A stretch of 64,000 nt of DNA from Agrostemma githago. Its lineage: Eukaryota > Streptophyta > Magnoliopsida > Caryophyllales > Caryophyllaceae. The stretch's first letter is position 1. Each line of letters starts with the position of its first letter. The stretch spans positions 51,487,878-51,551,877 of the forward strand of contig OY288243.1 in NCBI GenBank assembly GCA_958450325.1, written 5' to 3'. Shown here piece by piece: positions 10,956 through 24,300 of the stretch. The notes under the pieces are model-generated. The model did no database searches. It saw nothing but the letters and a program-made list of their open reading frames with translations, and was not told the origin of the DNA. The position numbers and the translations under genes are program-made.

Positions 10956-13412
10956 CTACTTTTTGTCACAATTCCTGTTGTCATGATTCGCCATTTCCCC
11001 ACAAGCCTTGCATCTTCTTTTCGGTTTATTGCTCTCCTTCACAGCTTTATCCCTTTGTGATATCAATCTTTTCCCCGAGCCTTTGTTCTTACATTGTTTT
11101 GGAGGCAAAACTACAATTTCATCAGGGATGGTTGTTCCTAAAAGCATTCCAATTTCCGCGCTCTTGTCCTTTTTCTTCCCATCTACATTGATGTCCGCTT
11201 CAAGTATCTTTTCTTTGAATCCACGAAGCATGTCCAACAACTCATCAGTATATGGTTCATTATGTTCAACAAGTGAGACACAGGTAAACAATTCAGACCA
11301 TAATTCCCCAATTTTATTTTTCTGCACATCCACAGTTTTACAATCCTTAAGCAACTGGTCATTATTGTCAAAAATTGGACGACAAGTAGCTAGTTTTGTC
11401 CACCTAGCGGCTACATATTGACTAGGAATTTTTTCATGTCGTCGACCTTTAAGAACCAAGAGAGCGTGCCTACAAAGAATTCCATGTCTTTCAAACTTCT
11501 TGCACGTGCATTCCAATTTTTCTTCATCGGACATAAAAGTAACCACATACACTTTATGATTCCTCAAATGATCTACGATAGAAATGAATTCAATTCCAGA
11601 ATTTGGATCATCTCTTATGCCCTCAACATCACATGTGTAACAAGCCTCCTTTAACTCTTCTTGAAACTCATAAAGTATCTTTTGGGTATACGTTTCCGAT
11701 GCATGTTTCTCTAAGGCTAGAGGAGTCGATAACTTAGGGAATGAGTACTTTGATGTGGCAATCAATCTTGCTTGTGTCCATCTTTGAGCATCCATGGCAG
11801 TCTCATATCTCATCCAAAATTCAACGAGTGTCAAGTTAGGATTAGTGAACTTACTAAAGAAATTGTTCTCTGACTCGGACCTTGATGTGGTTCTCATTAA
11901 ACCTCCTAAAAACAAGTCACGAAAGTAAGCCGACACCCATTTTTTCCTAATGTCGAACTTAACTTTCAACCATTCATTATCTAACAATCCATAAGATTCC
12001 ATGATTTTGGACCATTTTTCCTCAAACTCAGCCGGTTCAACATCCTCACCCCAAACGATAGCGCTTAAATCCTTCAAGAAATTAGTATCTTTCAGTATTG
12101 CAGATGGTACCTTATCAGACAGTTTTTTCAATATATGCCACATGCAATACCTACGTTTTGTCTTCTTACCAAACACTTTTTTTATTCCTCCTTTTATTCC
12201 CAAATCTTGATCAGTTATGATACAAGCTGGATAACGACCACCCATAGCATCTAAAAATCGCTCAAACAACCAAGAAAATGATTCCGCACTTTCATCAACT
12301 AAGAGCCCCGCCCCGAAAGTCACACACACCTCTTATGATGGTCTACCCCCGTAAAAGGCGCAAAAATCATCTTATAGGTATTTTTCTTGAATGTAGTGTC
12401 AATTGAAAGCATATCCCCGAATAGCAAATAATTCTTAATACTAATGGGGTCTGCCCAAAAAATTTGAGATAATCTACCCGTATCATCTATATCAAAATCA
12501 AAGTAAAATGAAGGACACATTGACTTTTTTCTCATGAAGTGCTCAATAAGCATTTGAGCATCAGCTTGTGACAAAAACTCTTTCACATCTCTTCCAAAAT
12601 TTTTAAAATCTTCTAATGAAGCACCAATATTATTATAGCCTCTCACATATTCCTTAAACATTCTAAAGGTTTTAGTCGACCCTTCATTAACCTTCGAATT
12701 GTCAATTATCATTTTTTTATGGACAATACTCAACTCTCTTGATTGCTTCATATGTTCCATTGTCACAGGTGTGAGAGGCATGTGATTATGACCCTCAACA
12801 AAGCGATGAATTTCATATTCATCATTAGGACGACGTTTAAAACTAATCATTGCTTTACAGCCTGTCCTAGTCTGTTGCCTCTTTTGTTTTGTCCCTGTCG
12901 CATTAGATTCTCCCTGCTTATTACACAAACATCTTTTATGTGTAATAACACCCTTGACCCTTTTATCTCCACCTAATCGCGACACAAACCCACTCGCTTT
13001 CGCATATTCTTCATAAAAATCAATTGCAGCTTGAAAATTCGCGAAAACCTTACCAATAGTTGGCTTAAGATGATCGGGACACTCAAAGATCCTATCGATG
13101 TTTGTTGATGAACCTTCTCCCACTACATCATCATCTGCTATATCATCATCATCTGTGTATGCAAAACATATATTTTTAGTATACATAATTTATTGAAGAT
13201 TGAATGTAATCAAAATATTAAATTAACATACAAAATATACCTAATATCATTGTGAATAATGGTTCAACCTCTATCGGTTCAATGCTTGTGTCTGATATAA
13301 TAGTATTTTCTTCTGTGAATTGTTCCGTCACGACCACATTTGAAGAAGCATAAGATACTACTGAATTAACTTGAGGAACACTTGTATCAGTTGCAACAAT
13401 TTCTGAATCCAT
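10956..13412 (-). pseudogene. FAR1/MuDR-type MULE transposase, frameshifted
   Basis: Exon 1 is 13412-13241 (MDSEIVATDTS start), intron 13240-13153, and exon 2 runs from 13152 to the stop near 10956. Domains in order: a FAR1-type DNA-binding domain (FYEEYAKASGFVSR, then GCKAMISF and EGHNHMPL); a MULE transposase core with Asp in MLSIDTTFKKN, Asp in IITDQDLGIKGG and Glu in RTTSRSESENNFF; a SWIM zinc finger (CTCKKFERHGILCRH); and a Cys/His knuckle-like end (CKACGEMANHDNRNC). The frame changes at about 12320-12330 in a GTGTGTGTG run, between VDHHKR and VTFGAG, which separates the first catalytic Asp from the rest. The family cuts and moves MULEs. This copy should not make a full-length protein unless the shift is an assembly error. 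Confidence 0.85.
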
Positions 13413-13554
13413 TATAGTGCTGCGATAATAAGAAGCAGAAAAGTTAATTTGCCAAGCCTCGGTAAGTTTTGCTATGGTATGATATAACCCTCTCTTACCT
13501 AAGTAATTCGTCAACATTAAACAATAACAACAACAAAACACAGAATCGTGAAGA

Positions 13555-13885
13555 ATAACTTTTTCAATTTTACCGTACCCCTTTTCACTTTTAGCGTACC
13601 CTTTTTCAATTTCAATTTTAGTGTATCATTTTTAAATTTTAGCGTACCATTTTTCAAATTTAGCGTACCCTTTTTCAAATTTAGCGTACTCTTTTTCAAT
13701 TTTAGTGTACCCTTTTTTCTATTTTAGTGTACCCTTTTTCACTTTTAGCGCACCCTTTTTCAATTTCAATTTTAGCGTACCCTTTTTCAATTTCAATTTC
13801 AATTTTAGCGTACCATTTTTCTATTTCAGCGTACCCTTTTTCTATTTTAGCGTACCCTTTTTCTATTTCAGTGTACTCTTTATTC
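13555..13885 (+). repeat. GTAC-repeat array upstream of the transposase gene
   Basis: About a dozen units of the CAATTTTAGCGTACCCTTTTT type, same strand as the main array, lie some 150-470 bp upstream of the transposase start codon. Confidence 0.85.
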
Positions 13886-14621
13886 AAAACCGGAGCATCA
13901 CTCAAAAACTCAACTTTATCGATTCCCTTCCCCAATATTAGTTGACATAAACCTATGACTACCAACCCAATTTCCCCCAATTCCACCCAAAACTGCTCTC
14001 TGATTACAAAACCCGATTCCAGGTCCCGAAATACTCCTCATGTAAGTCCCCAAACACCTTTTCTCAGATAAAAAATAACATCAAAAGGCACACATTTACA
14101 TACAAAATCAAATACGAATTCAAACGAAAAACCTGATTAAATCAACACATATAACTTCATCAAACTAAAACGTTCCTGAGCGATCTTCTCGGATGTGCAT
14201 AAATAACGTTAACCTTACGCAATTACTGAATGAGGAATGATTTAGTGATTAATTCGATTGTGCACTCTCTGTAAAGTCGATTATAGTATTAATTTGGGTA
14301 TGATCAATCCGTTGTGGATTAACCCAGAATTGGGTATTAGGGTTTCCTTTAGTTTCTGTCGGATATTAATACAATTTTTATAGACATGTTACAGAAGGAA
14401 TCAAATGAATACTCCAACTGATATGGCAAGTCGACGACGGATGACAGAAGAACGACGGCGACACGGCGACGGAGGACCGCAGCTATGGAGATGCGAGAGG
14501 GAGATGAGAGATGAGTATTAGACTATTAGAGAAGGGGGCAGGAATGAATAGAGGGAAACAAGAGAGGGAGCCTCCCAACTTAAATTTAGCTTTCACGTAA
14601 AAAAATAAAGGCTGAAACAAG
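13886..14621. other. MULE right subterminal region
   Basis: No gene is recognised in this stretch. It is presumably the promoter and leader side of the minus-strand transposase plus the subterminal part of the element. Confidence 0.4.
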
Positions 14622-14672
14622 GGGTTCTCACGGTTCTCACCATGGTATGAGTTCTCACCCGATCTCGACTCT
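14622..14672 (-). repeat. Right terminal inverted repeat of the MULE
   Basis: Read on the minus strand it carries GGGTGAGAAC and GGTGAGAACCGTGAGAAC, the counterpart of the left end. The next ten bases repeat the AT target sequence. Confidence 0.75.
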
Positions 14673-14682
14673 ATATATATAT

Positions 14683-14759
14683 GCCCCTTGATGGGATGAA
14701 TAAACGTCTCTCTGATTTCTCTCATTCTCTACTCTCTCTTATTTCTTCCTTTCACAACA
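14683..14759 (+). mobile_element. Second half of the Copia 3' LTR
   Basis: This stretch continues the LTR broken at 1240: it reads through a pyrimidine-rich segment typical of Copia LTRs and ends in CAACA at 14759. Joined to 1153-1240, with one copy of the AT target duplication, it gives a short LTR of about 165 bp with TG...CA ends. Confidence 0.6.
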
Positions 14760-14799
14760 GATTCAATATATTTATGATCTAACTTTTACCCTAAAAGAG

Positions 14800-14838
14800 T
14801 AAATGAGAAGAAAATAGAAATGGAGGGAGTATTTTTTT
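14800..14838. repeat. Possible Stowaway-like terminus
   Basis: The segment ending ATGGAGGGAGTA matches the usual terminus of Stowaway MITEs next to TA. No partner terminus was found nearby, so it may be a remnant. Confidence 0.3.
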
Positions 14839-15024
14839 TGGTCCCATCTTTGTCCTCTCAAAATTTTGATCACAAATTGAACAACCCCGCATTTGTGAGA
14901 TCCGAAACGATAGGAGACCAGACCTTAACTCATTTAAGTCTCCCTGTCCCAAGTCGCAACACAACAAATCAATAGTCACACAGTCACTTTCTCTTTCCAC
15001 TCTAATAGTATTGCTGTGTCGGCA

Positions 15025-18000
15025 ATGTCGTCCCTAGGGAATTCAAGAAGTGGGCGTCGCACAAAAGTGGACATAAGGGAGACCCTCCGCAAATGCTGGT
15101 ACAAGTTAAGATTATCAGTTAGGCACCCTACGAGGGTCCCCACCTGGGACGCGGTGGTTCTCACGGCAGCGTCCCCCGAGCAGGCCCGACTCTATGAATG
15201 GCAGCTTTCCCGAGCCAAGCGCCTTGGTCGTATCGCCCCCAACACCGTCACCCTCGCTGTCCCCGACCCCCACGGTTGTCGCATTGGTTCCGGGGCCGCC
15301 ACTCTTCACGCCCTCCGCCAACTCGCCCTTCACTATCAGGTACTCTACTCTACACCCATTTATTTAGTCTCTCACTGCTCTTCTTTCCCATTCTTCTTCA
15401 CCCTAGTAGTTGTTCAATGATGAACATCAATTGTTACTAAAATGACAGAAGATAGGTAAGACAGACTTAATAACATTCAAGTGTACTGTGTACTGACACC
15501 AATTAAAGTCAATACATACGAGTCGACTATGCCTTCCAACTTTTCTGTTGTGAAAAAGGAAGATTTGGTTGGCGTAATGGAGATGACTCACCAATGTAAG
15601 TTGAAACTCTTTTCCTGACATCAAAGGCATCGGAGTGCACCAAAATACCAAATCAGTGACTATGGAAGCGCCTGCAGAAGATATGGATATGAGCTTCATG
15701 AAATCAGAATAAAATCAGATGGCATATGAATAAATATGATTGATATGAGAGGTGGATTAGAGTTTTGAACAAATCACGAGTGTAGAAAAGAAGGATAACT
15801 AGCGTGGTAAATGGCAAGGAAAGCAGATCCCAAAAATGGGGTTGGGGCTCCCTGTTTGGCTTCACAGACACTGTTGCTGACGTTGTTTCCCTGTAAGCTG
15901 GTTTGCACTAGAACTTTACCCAAAAAAATGTTCAGGTGAATCAGAAGAGAGATTTGAATATTTTTGTGTAACTATGAAAGAGCAACAGGACGAGCCTAAA
16001 CATAAAAGAGCTGCTGGATCTCGAAATTAAGGCACATAATTGCAGAATTAATCACGCATTAACCGCAGGTGATTCCCAAGACCCATTAACCAAGGCTCGA
16101 GTTGGGTCGGCCCGGCCGGCGCGTGTGTTGTGGCCTAACCCACGCTTCATAAAAGCCTTTTTGTACTCAAAAGTACTTATTCTAACCCACAACGTAACCC
16201 ACCCACACTTCATAACAAACTAGTAACTAACTAGGAAAATAAATAAATACTCGTAACTAACTGACTTGAATTAGGAAAATAAGATAATCCTCTTTGTACT
16301 CAAAAGTACTTATTACCTAAATTCTATCTAAGCTAGGATATGAACTAATGCCCTTGCGTCAATGACTCTAATGTTGTACCCTTATTTTGTTTATTTCTTT
16401 TATTTAGGTTAAAAAAAGTTCAAGGATTACTTTGTTCCTAATAGTTATTTACTTAATGGGTCGATAGGAATATATTCTGAATCGGATTTTTGGGGAGTGC
16501 CGCTTGATAAGTTCTACGAAGTACAATTTAAAGCCTCAATTAGTATTTCAAAGGAGAATGTCATTTTTGAGTTCTATTAAGAATTTGCTTGTGTAGGAGG
16601 GGACTCGGTATTTTCGTACTTTTTGTGTAAAGAATTACAAAAGAAATTCGTTCAACAAAAATGTAAATTAGGAAGGATTGGATGGCAGGCTTAATATAGT
16701 ACAAGGGTCTAAAAAAATCTCTTTTCGTCCGGTGAACATTAAGGTGTATGAAGTTTCTTACGGAGTATTATATTAGACTCCATTTAGTTTTAGAATTTAT
16801 TTTGGCCGAAAACATGACTACGTCACTGTAACCCAATTTTTAAACACTTTGGTTGTGCTTCTGAATCAAAGTTCAAATAAATAATGACTCACAACAAATG
16901 TCAAGAAAAATATATGACACTTCATCCACCAGGTTCATAGGACGATTTTTTTAGAACCTTATACTCATTAAGCCTAGAATTCAATTGGTTGCCTATTCAC
17001 CTTATCGATATTTCAAATAAAAAAGGGTTCTATTTGGTGGTTAAAAAGACACCTGAATCAACAGGCTATTGTTCTCTTTTCTCAAAATCATAGAGTAAGA
17101 CATCAATTATTTTATAACATTGTTTCCGTGACTAAGATCTTTGTTTTCATTAAAAATTTGACTACAGTTTTTTATGATTTGTTGTGAGATATTGCATTCC
17201 TACACATACCATTATTATTACTTGAATACAAACACATGAAGAGACACAATGTCGAAGAACCAACTCAATCTAAACCTCGGGTTCATGGTCCAGGATTGAT
17301 TATATACTCTGTATTTTTTTCATACAGGCTGAGAAGGTAGATGATGTAAGCTCTGACTCTTCTTCCTTGCTTGGAAATCCTGACAATGGAGCTTCTTACC
17401 TTCCGTACACCGACGTATTAGAAAAAAAACATATATTGTTACTCCATGCTGGAGGTGACTCTAAGCGGGTTCCGTGGGCAAACCCTATGGGAAAGGTCTT
17501 CTTACCATTGCCATATCTGGCAGCAGATGACCCAGATGGGCCTGTGCCGTTGCTTTTTGACCATATACTTGCAATATCATCGTTTGCTAGACAAGCTTTC
17601 AAGAATGAAGGTTTTTCATATTTTCTATCATCAAAGTCTATTTTGGCTTTATTCCTTTCACTTGGCTTCCCTATAATTGTTTTATAGACCCAAATGGTTA
17701 CTAAGTACACCAATTAATCAACATATATATACACTGAAATAATCTAAAACAGTGAAACATACATCAAAATAACGGTTATATACACTAAAAAAACTCATTA
17801 TGTACGCTATTGAACTCATTATATACACACTTAAGAACACAATATATACAGTAAAATGATTGTTATATACACCTAAATGGTTACTACGTACACCAATTAA
17901 TCAACATATATACACTGAAATAACCTAAAATAATGGAACATACATCAAAATAACTAATATACATTAAAAAACTCATTATATATACCTTAAGTACTCAATA

Positions 18001-18066
18001 TATACAGTAAAATAATTGTTATCTACAGCCAAATGGTTACTATAAGTCAAAATATATATACACTGA

Positions 18067-18104
<38 letters not shown>

Positions 18105-18341
18105 GTAGGTTCAAATAAGGTCAACAACTTTTTTAAGTCTATATTAAAGTTACAGATGACATACGATAAAGTTGCATTTGTTCAAAATTGATATGTAACT
18201 ATAACATTCAGCACTTTTATCACTTTAAGTGATAAAATGCAACTTTATCACTCATCTCGTGTAACTTTAAGCACTTTTTTGTGTAACTTTAACACTGGAA
18301 CTTAGGAACTTAAAAAAGTTGTTGACCTTATTTGAACCTAC

Positions 18342-18376
<35 letters not shown>

Positions 18377-21300
18377 GTAATGCAGCTGAACATGCTACCC
18401 AGTACAAAGCCCTTTTACTGGAAGTAGAAAGTTGCTGATATACTGGTTTATATCTTGCCATTCACAACATAACTCTACTGCAAATTACACTAGTTTCGGG
18501 TTAGCAGACCCCATATCATGCTCAGAATAGGGTTTTGTTACACACAGTGAACTTGTGTGTTATGATCCTGTTGATTTATTTTTTTCTCAAAGCATTTTTT
18601 TCTTCACTAGCACACGGGAAGAACAGAGCGCCTTCATTAGGACAATCATGTATGGAGAAAACAATTGAAAGAAAACTTTTTGAATTGTGTTTAGAGATGT
18701 ATTGGGTAACTTGTAGATTCAGGTTCTGGAGATCATTGGTAAAGAACCTTGTAGTCATCGGTAACTTAAGATCATATAACTACAAGAAAAAAACTGAATT
18801 TGGGACCGCCAAAAGCGGTAGCAAAACTCGAAACAAGGTCTTAAAATTTGGGACCCAATACTGGCGGTGGCAGAAACTTGTAAAAAATTTGATATTTGGG
18901 ACTGAAAACGTTGGGTCCCAACTCTGGGACTGATTTCAAGCGGTCTCAACTACCTTTTTTGTCTCAAATTTGGGACCGACTAGGCGACTATGGTCCCAAA
19001 CTTGTGTGAGCAAAATAGGTAAAAAAAATTAGTGCGACATTTTTTGGACGCCTCAATTAAGGCCTTATTCGAGGCATTTATCCAAACACACGCCTGAAAT
19101 AGGTAAATATATATAAAAAAAGTCTATCCGAGGCGTTTCTAATTAAAAAACGCCTCAAATGGAAAATTCTGTAAATAAAAAAAAAATCAATACAAAACTA
19201 ATGATTTGAACAATACATTTCAAAATATAAATTTTCATCATTCAATTTTTATGATGTAAAAATAAATACACAAAATAGAAATGACACTTGCATTCACATG
19301 CTAAGATAGAAAAAAGGCAGACCAACTAATATGTTTTTCTTGTGCTAATTCGTCGGGATCAATTGTTCAATAGTTATCTTATTGAGTTATATTATAATAT
19401 AATACCAGTAGTTTTTTCTCATTGACATATATAGTACAGCTTAATTTATTAAGCACAAACGAAGTGATGTTAATGGTGATATACATCAGTATTCATGACA
19501 AATTTGGAAGTATCATGAGCAGCACATGCTTGAATCTCACCAAAACTATCGCATCGATATCACGGTTATCCCCAATGCAGCATAGACATTAGACAAGCCA
19601 CGGACATCTTGGAGAATCGACGAGAAAGAAACGCAATAATTATCTAAATGCTTAAAAACGACATCTTTATAGTTTTGCTACGAACTTCGGTCACAAAACC
19701 TAAATTTGAGACTGCTTTTAATAGCGGTCCCAAAAGCGCCCATTTCTTGTAGTGATATATTTATTGTGTCAAACTTCTCATGTGACTGTGCTTCAGTATG
19801 TCAGTGTAGGGGCTATGATCAGTTCTGTGCTGAAATTCAATCTCTATTATTCAATTGTATCAATAAAACATCCACGACAATCTGTTTTGTAATTTTCAAA
19901 TTTCTTGTCATGCATTTAAAGCTTGCCAAACTGAATGCCTGTGCTGTTGCAATTCGTATGCAGGAGGTTTATTCATTATGACGGGAGATGTCCTTCCTTG
20001 TTTTGATGCCTCTAGTATGGTACTACCAGAGAACGCATCATGTATAATCACAGTACCGATAACACTCGACATTGCCTCTAACCATGGAGTTGTTGTGGCT
20101 TCAGAAACGGGCTCTTTAGGTGCTGACTCTTTCGTCAGTTTAGTTGACAACCTTCTTCAGAAACCTACTGTTGAGGAGCTAGTTGAAAATCAGGCAATTC
20201 TGGATGATGGTAGAACGCTGCTGGACACTGGAATCATTGCTGTCAGAGGTAAAGCATGGATTGGGCTGGTCAACCTTGCATGGTCTGGCCATTCTTTCAT
20301 TCAAGAGCTTCTGGAGAGTAAGAAAGAGGCAAGCTATTAACTTTTGAGGCTGTCTTATGTTGCCTGGTTTGACTGTTTGTATAGGGCTAAACAGGTAAAA
20401 TTGAACTTTTTGTAAAGAAAGTAAGAAACTAATCTGAGGTTGTGAACATCTAACTTGATTAGGTACTAGAACTGCAAATCTCTTACGCTTTTCTCTATGG
20501 TCTTGAACTTCGAGTCATGTTGTGCCTTTGTTCATATTTATTTCCACATTCTTTTTCTTCCATTGAGTGCATTCTCCTTAGTGACTGACGTCTAATTTAT
20601 CTGCAACACTTTGCAGATGAGCCTGTATGAAGACCTGGTTGCAGCTTGGGTGCCAAAAAAGCATGAATGGTTGAAGATGAGACCATTGGGAACAGAACTT
20701 CTTAACAAACTAGGAAAGCAACAAATGTTCAGCTATTGTGCTAGTATGTTATTTTCTTTATAATGTTTTCTTTAGATTCCTTTGTTGTCATGTGTTCTGC
20801 ATCAAAATCATATTTTGTGATATTTGATTTTTCAATGAGATAAAGCACATTCTCTCTCTTGTTTGAAAAGTACATGCCCAAACTCTTACGGTCTTACCTC
20901 ATTGGTGGGGACTAACTCCAGCTCCTGGCTTTTTGATACCTAGAATTGTGGCTGATGTTTCTGGTGTCAGTTTCCAACTACTTTTAGTCTAACAAATAGT
21001 CCCTCCATCCCACTATCTTCTTCTCATTTTCCTAAAAGGGAAATTCCACTAACATCTTCCCATTTACTCTATTTCCTTATTTGGTAAGTATTTTTTACAA
21101 TATTATTCTTATCTTTGCTACCTGTTTACAAAATGTACCGCTCACATTAGTTGGATTGACCTAGTTTACATTTATTTACAATATCATTTTATAAACATTG
21201 AACCCACTTGCAATATCCTATATTATTCCTTAAAGGGTATGTTTGGATAGAAAATCGGGAAGGAAAGGGAGGGGAGGGAAAAGGAAAGAAGGGAAGGGGA

Positions 21301-24300
21301 GGGGAAATGGAGGAGAAGGTTTTCCCTCCAAATCTTGCCTATATAGGTGGATAAATAAATTGGCTTAGAGGAGGTAAATGGAGGGATCCGTTTTCCCTCC
21401 CCTCCAATTCCATTCACCCCTTTTTGTTATCCAAAGTTCCAAACAAAAGATAGTATCTCCCTCCCTTTCCCTCTCCTCCTTTTCTTTCCATTTCCCTCTA
21501 TCCAAGCACTCCCTAAGAGATGTGGCCATATGAAATGGCAACATCTCTTTGGGATGGAGGGAGTATTGATTTTGTAGTGGTTGATCTAGTTTATCTCTGT
21601 ACAGATGAGTTGCTCTTTTTGCATTTCGGAACATCCAGTGAAGTTTTGGATCATCTTAATGGAACCGACTACAGACTTATTGGAAGAAGACACTTGTGTT
21701 CTATACCAGCAACCACATCATCCGATATTGCAGCATCAGCTGTTGTGCTTTCTAGCAAAGTTTCACCTGAGGTCTCTATTGGTGAAGATTCTCTGATATA
21801 TGATTCATCCATTTCAAGTAGGATACAAATTGGCTCACTCTGTATAGTTGTAGGTATAAATATTCCAGGGGCCTTTGATAACACAGTAAAAGATCCGCTA
21901 AGATTTATGCTCCCAGACCGTCACTGTATATGGGAGGTACCATTAGCCGGTTGCAGTGATAGAGTTATTGTATATTGCGGACTTCATGATAACCCAAAGT
22001 CCTCCATTCTCAAGGACGGTACTTTTTGTGGTAGACCATGGAAGAAGGTTTTTTGTGATTTGCACATTCAGGAAACCGATCTTTGGGAACTAACGAGCGA
22101 AAATGAAAAATGCTTGTGGAACGCAAGACTTTTTCCCGTCCTCCCTTACCTGGAAATGCTTCAACTGGCATCATGGTTAACGGGCTCAGGTGACCATAAA
22201 AATGAAACCATGCTTTTATTATGGAGAAACTCTCCTCGCATTAGTTTAGAAGTGCTACATAGGTCCATTGATTTCCAGAAAATGTGCTTGGGTTCCAGCA
22301 ATCATCAAGCCGAACTTGCAGCTGATATTGCTAGGGCGTGCATTAAGTTTGGGTTGCTTGGGCGTAACTTGTTTCAACTTTGTCAAGAGGTGATGCAAAT
22401 GGATGTGTCGGGAGTTGAAATTTGCAAGGATTTTTTAGAAATGTGCCCTAGTCTCCAGGTCCATAACTCAAAAATGGTTCCTAAAAGCCGTGCATATCAG
22501 GTAAAGGTGGACCTCCTCCGTACATGCGGAGATGAAGGAGTAGCCGACGAGCTTGAGGCAAAAGTTTGGGGTGCAGTTGCTGATGAGACGGCTTCGGCTG
22601 TTAGATATGGCTTTAAAGGTATTTTTTTGACAAAGGCTTTAGAGATAGGTTGTTTGACATCTTTGACGGAACACAAATTCACATATAAAACGGTCTCATG
22701 ATGAATCAGCATGAAAATGACCCATATCATGGACTACTTGTTTGTTGATTTTAGTTTTTAGCGAGTTGTGCGCATAACGTTTGCGGATTCAGTGTGAATT
22801 GAGTTACTCAACTATATTAATGAGACTGTTCCACACTGATTGGAGAATGCAAATACAGAATTCAGATGTGATTTGTCTTTATGAATCTTTTACCTGCAGA
22901 AGATCTCTTGGATGCATCCCGTGGCACATTCACTCTACCGCATGAAATAGGCCGAATTAAAGCATGTTCTAAGAACCAAAACTTTCCTCGGACAGTGAAA
23001 GTGGAATTACCAGTACGTGTAGATTTTGTTGGGGGTTGGAGCGATACCCCTCCATGGAGTTTAGAACGTGCTGGCTGTGTTCTAAATATGGCCATCTGTC
23101 TGGAAGATAGCCTTCCAATTGGCACAATTATAAACACGACCACAAGTACTGGTGTATCAATCAGTGATGATGCTACAAACGAATTATTTATACAAGATCT
23201 TGCTTCAATTGCCTCTCCTTTTGAAAATGATGACCCATTTCGGCTTGTCAAATGTGCTTTGCTTGTGACTGGGGTCATTCATGACAAGAACCTTCAAGAT
23301 ATGGGATTGGAGATCAAGACATGGGCCAATGTTCCACGTGGAAGTGGGTTAGGTACATCAAGTATACTTGCGGCTGCTGTAGTGAAAGGACTTCTTCAAA
23401 TAATTGATGGAGACGATGGGAATGAAAACATTGCTAGACTGGTATTGGTATTAGAACAGCTCATGGGTACAGGCGGAGGCTGGCAAGATCAGATTGGAGG
23501 GTTACACCCTGGTATTAAGTTTACGAGTAGCTTTCCTGGAATTCCTTTGCAACTTCAAGTCGTTCCACTAATGATCTCTCCTGGGTTGAAGATTGAGTTG
23601 CAACAGCGATTGCTTGTGGTATTCACTGGTCAAGTAAGTTGTCGTGGATTTTAATTTTTAGTCTAATGTTTTGTTTTCTGCTCTTGGCTGTAGAAAAAAA
23701 TGTAGTACCGAGTATGTGATTTGACATTCTCACCTTTACCACTCTTGATCACGACCCCTTCCCCATGCAAATGGGGCACAGTAAGACATGATGAACTATG
23801 AAGGGTTTCTTTTAGGGACGTGCTAAATCATACACGTAAATTACTACGTTATACACAAATTCCGTTTCTACCTCTCTCATTTCATCCCCTTCATCCTTCA
23901 ATAGGGAGAAAAACATTAAAAAAAATAATAAATAAATAAATAAAAACCTTACGTACAAAACTCCACCCACCCACCCTTGCCCCTACGGCCCTACCCCAAC
24001 CACTCACCCACCCACCCTTGCCCCAACCACCCCAACCCACCCCCACTTGAGCTACTTTACATGGTCGCCCACCCGTCCTTGCTCCCTTATCCTTGTCGCC
24101 GACCACTTCCACATGGCTCTATCGGTGGCTATTCTCCCTTGTCCATCTCCCCTAGCCGACCACCTTCTAGCGTCTCTCCCCACCGCCGACCAGCCTCCCT
24201 TGCCACCATCTCCACCATCAGCCCTCCGACAAGCCCTCCCATAGCCGACCTTACTCACTGCCGCCCTACCAATGAGCGCCCTACCGAAAACCCAAACCTA

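Larger units (their letters stand above)
1241..14672. mobile_element. Mutator-like element with Ulp1-type gene and FAR1/MuDR-type transposase
   Basis: The ends are imperfect inverted repeats of about 50 bp that share GTGAGAAC and TGAGAAC(T/C)GTGAGAAC blocks. They are flanked by an identical 10-bp ATATATATAT on both sides (1231-1240 and 14673-14682), in the size range of Mutator target duplications. Inside are a plus-strand multi-exon gene with C48 (Ulp1-like) protease modules and a convergent minus-strand MULE transposase. MULEs carrying Ulp1-like genes are a known plant group (Kaonashi-type). Because the target is a TA microsatellite, the duplication length is not exact. Confidence 0.82.

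Noticed and set aside
13705..13986. Phe/Ser- or Lys-rich frames upstream of the transposase
   Set aside because: They translate the GTAC-repeat array at 13555-13885.
15016..15024. Upstream in-frame GTG start for FKGP
   Set aside because: Nuclear genes start at ATG; the ATG at 15025 fits the family.
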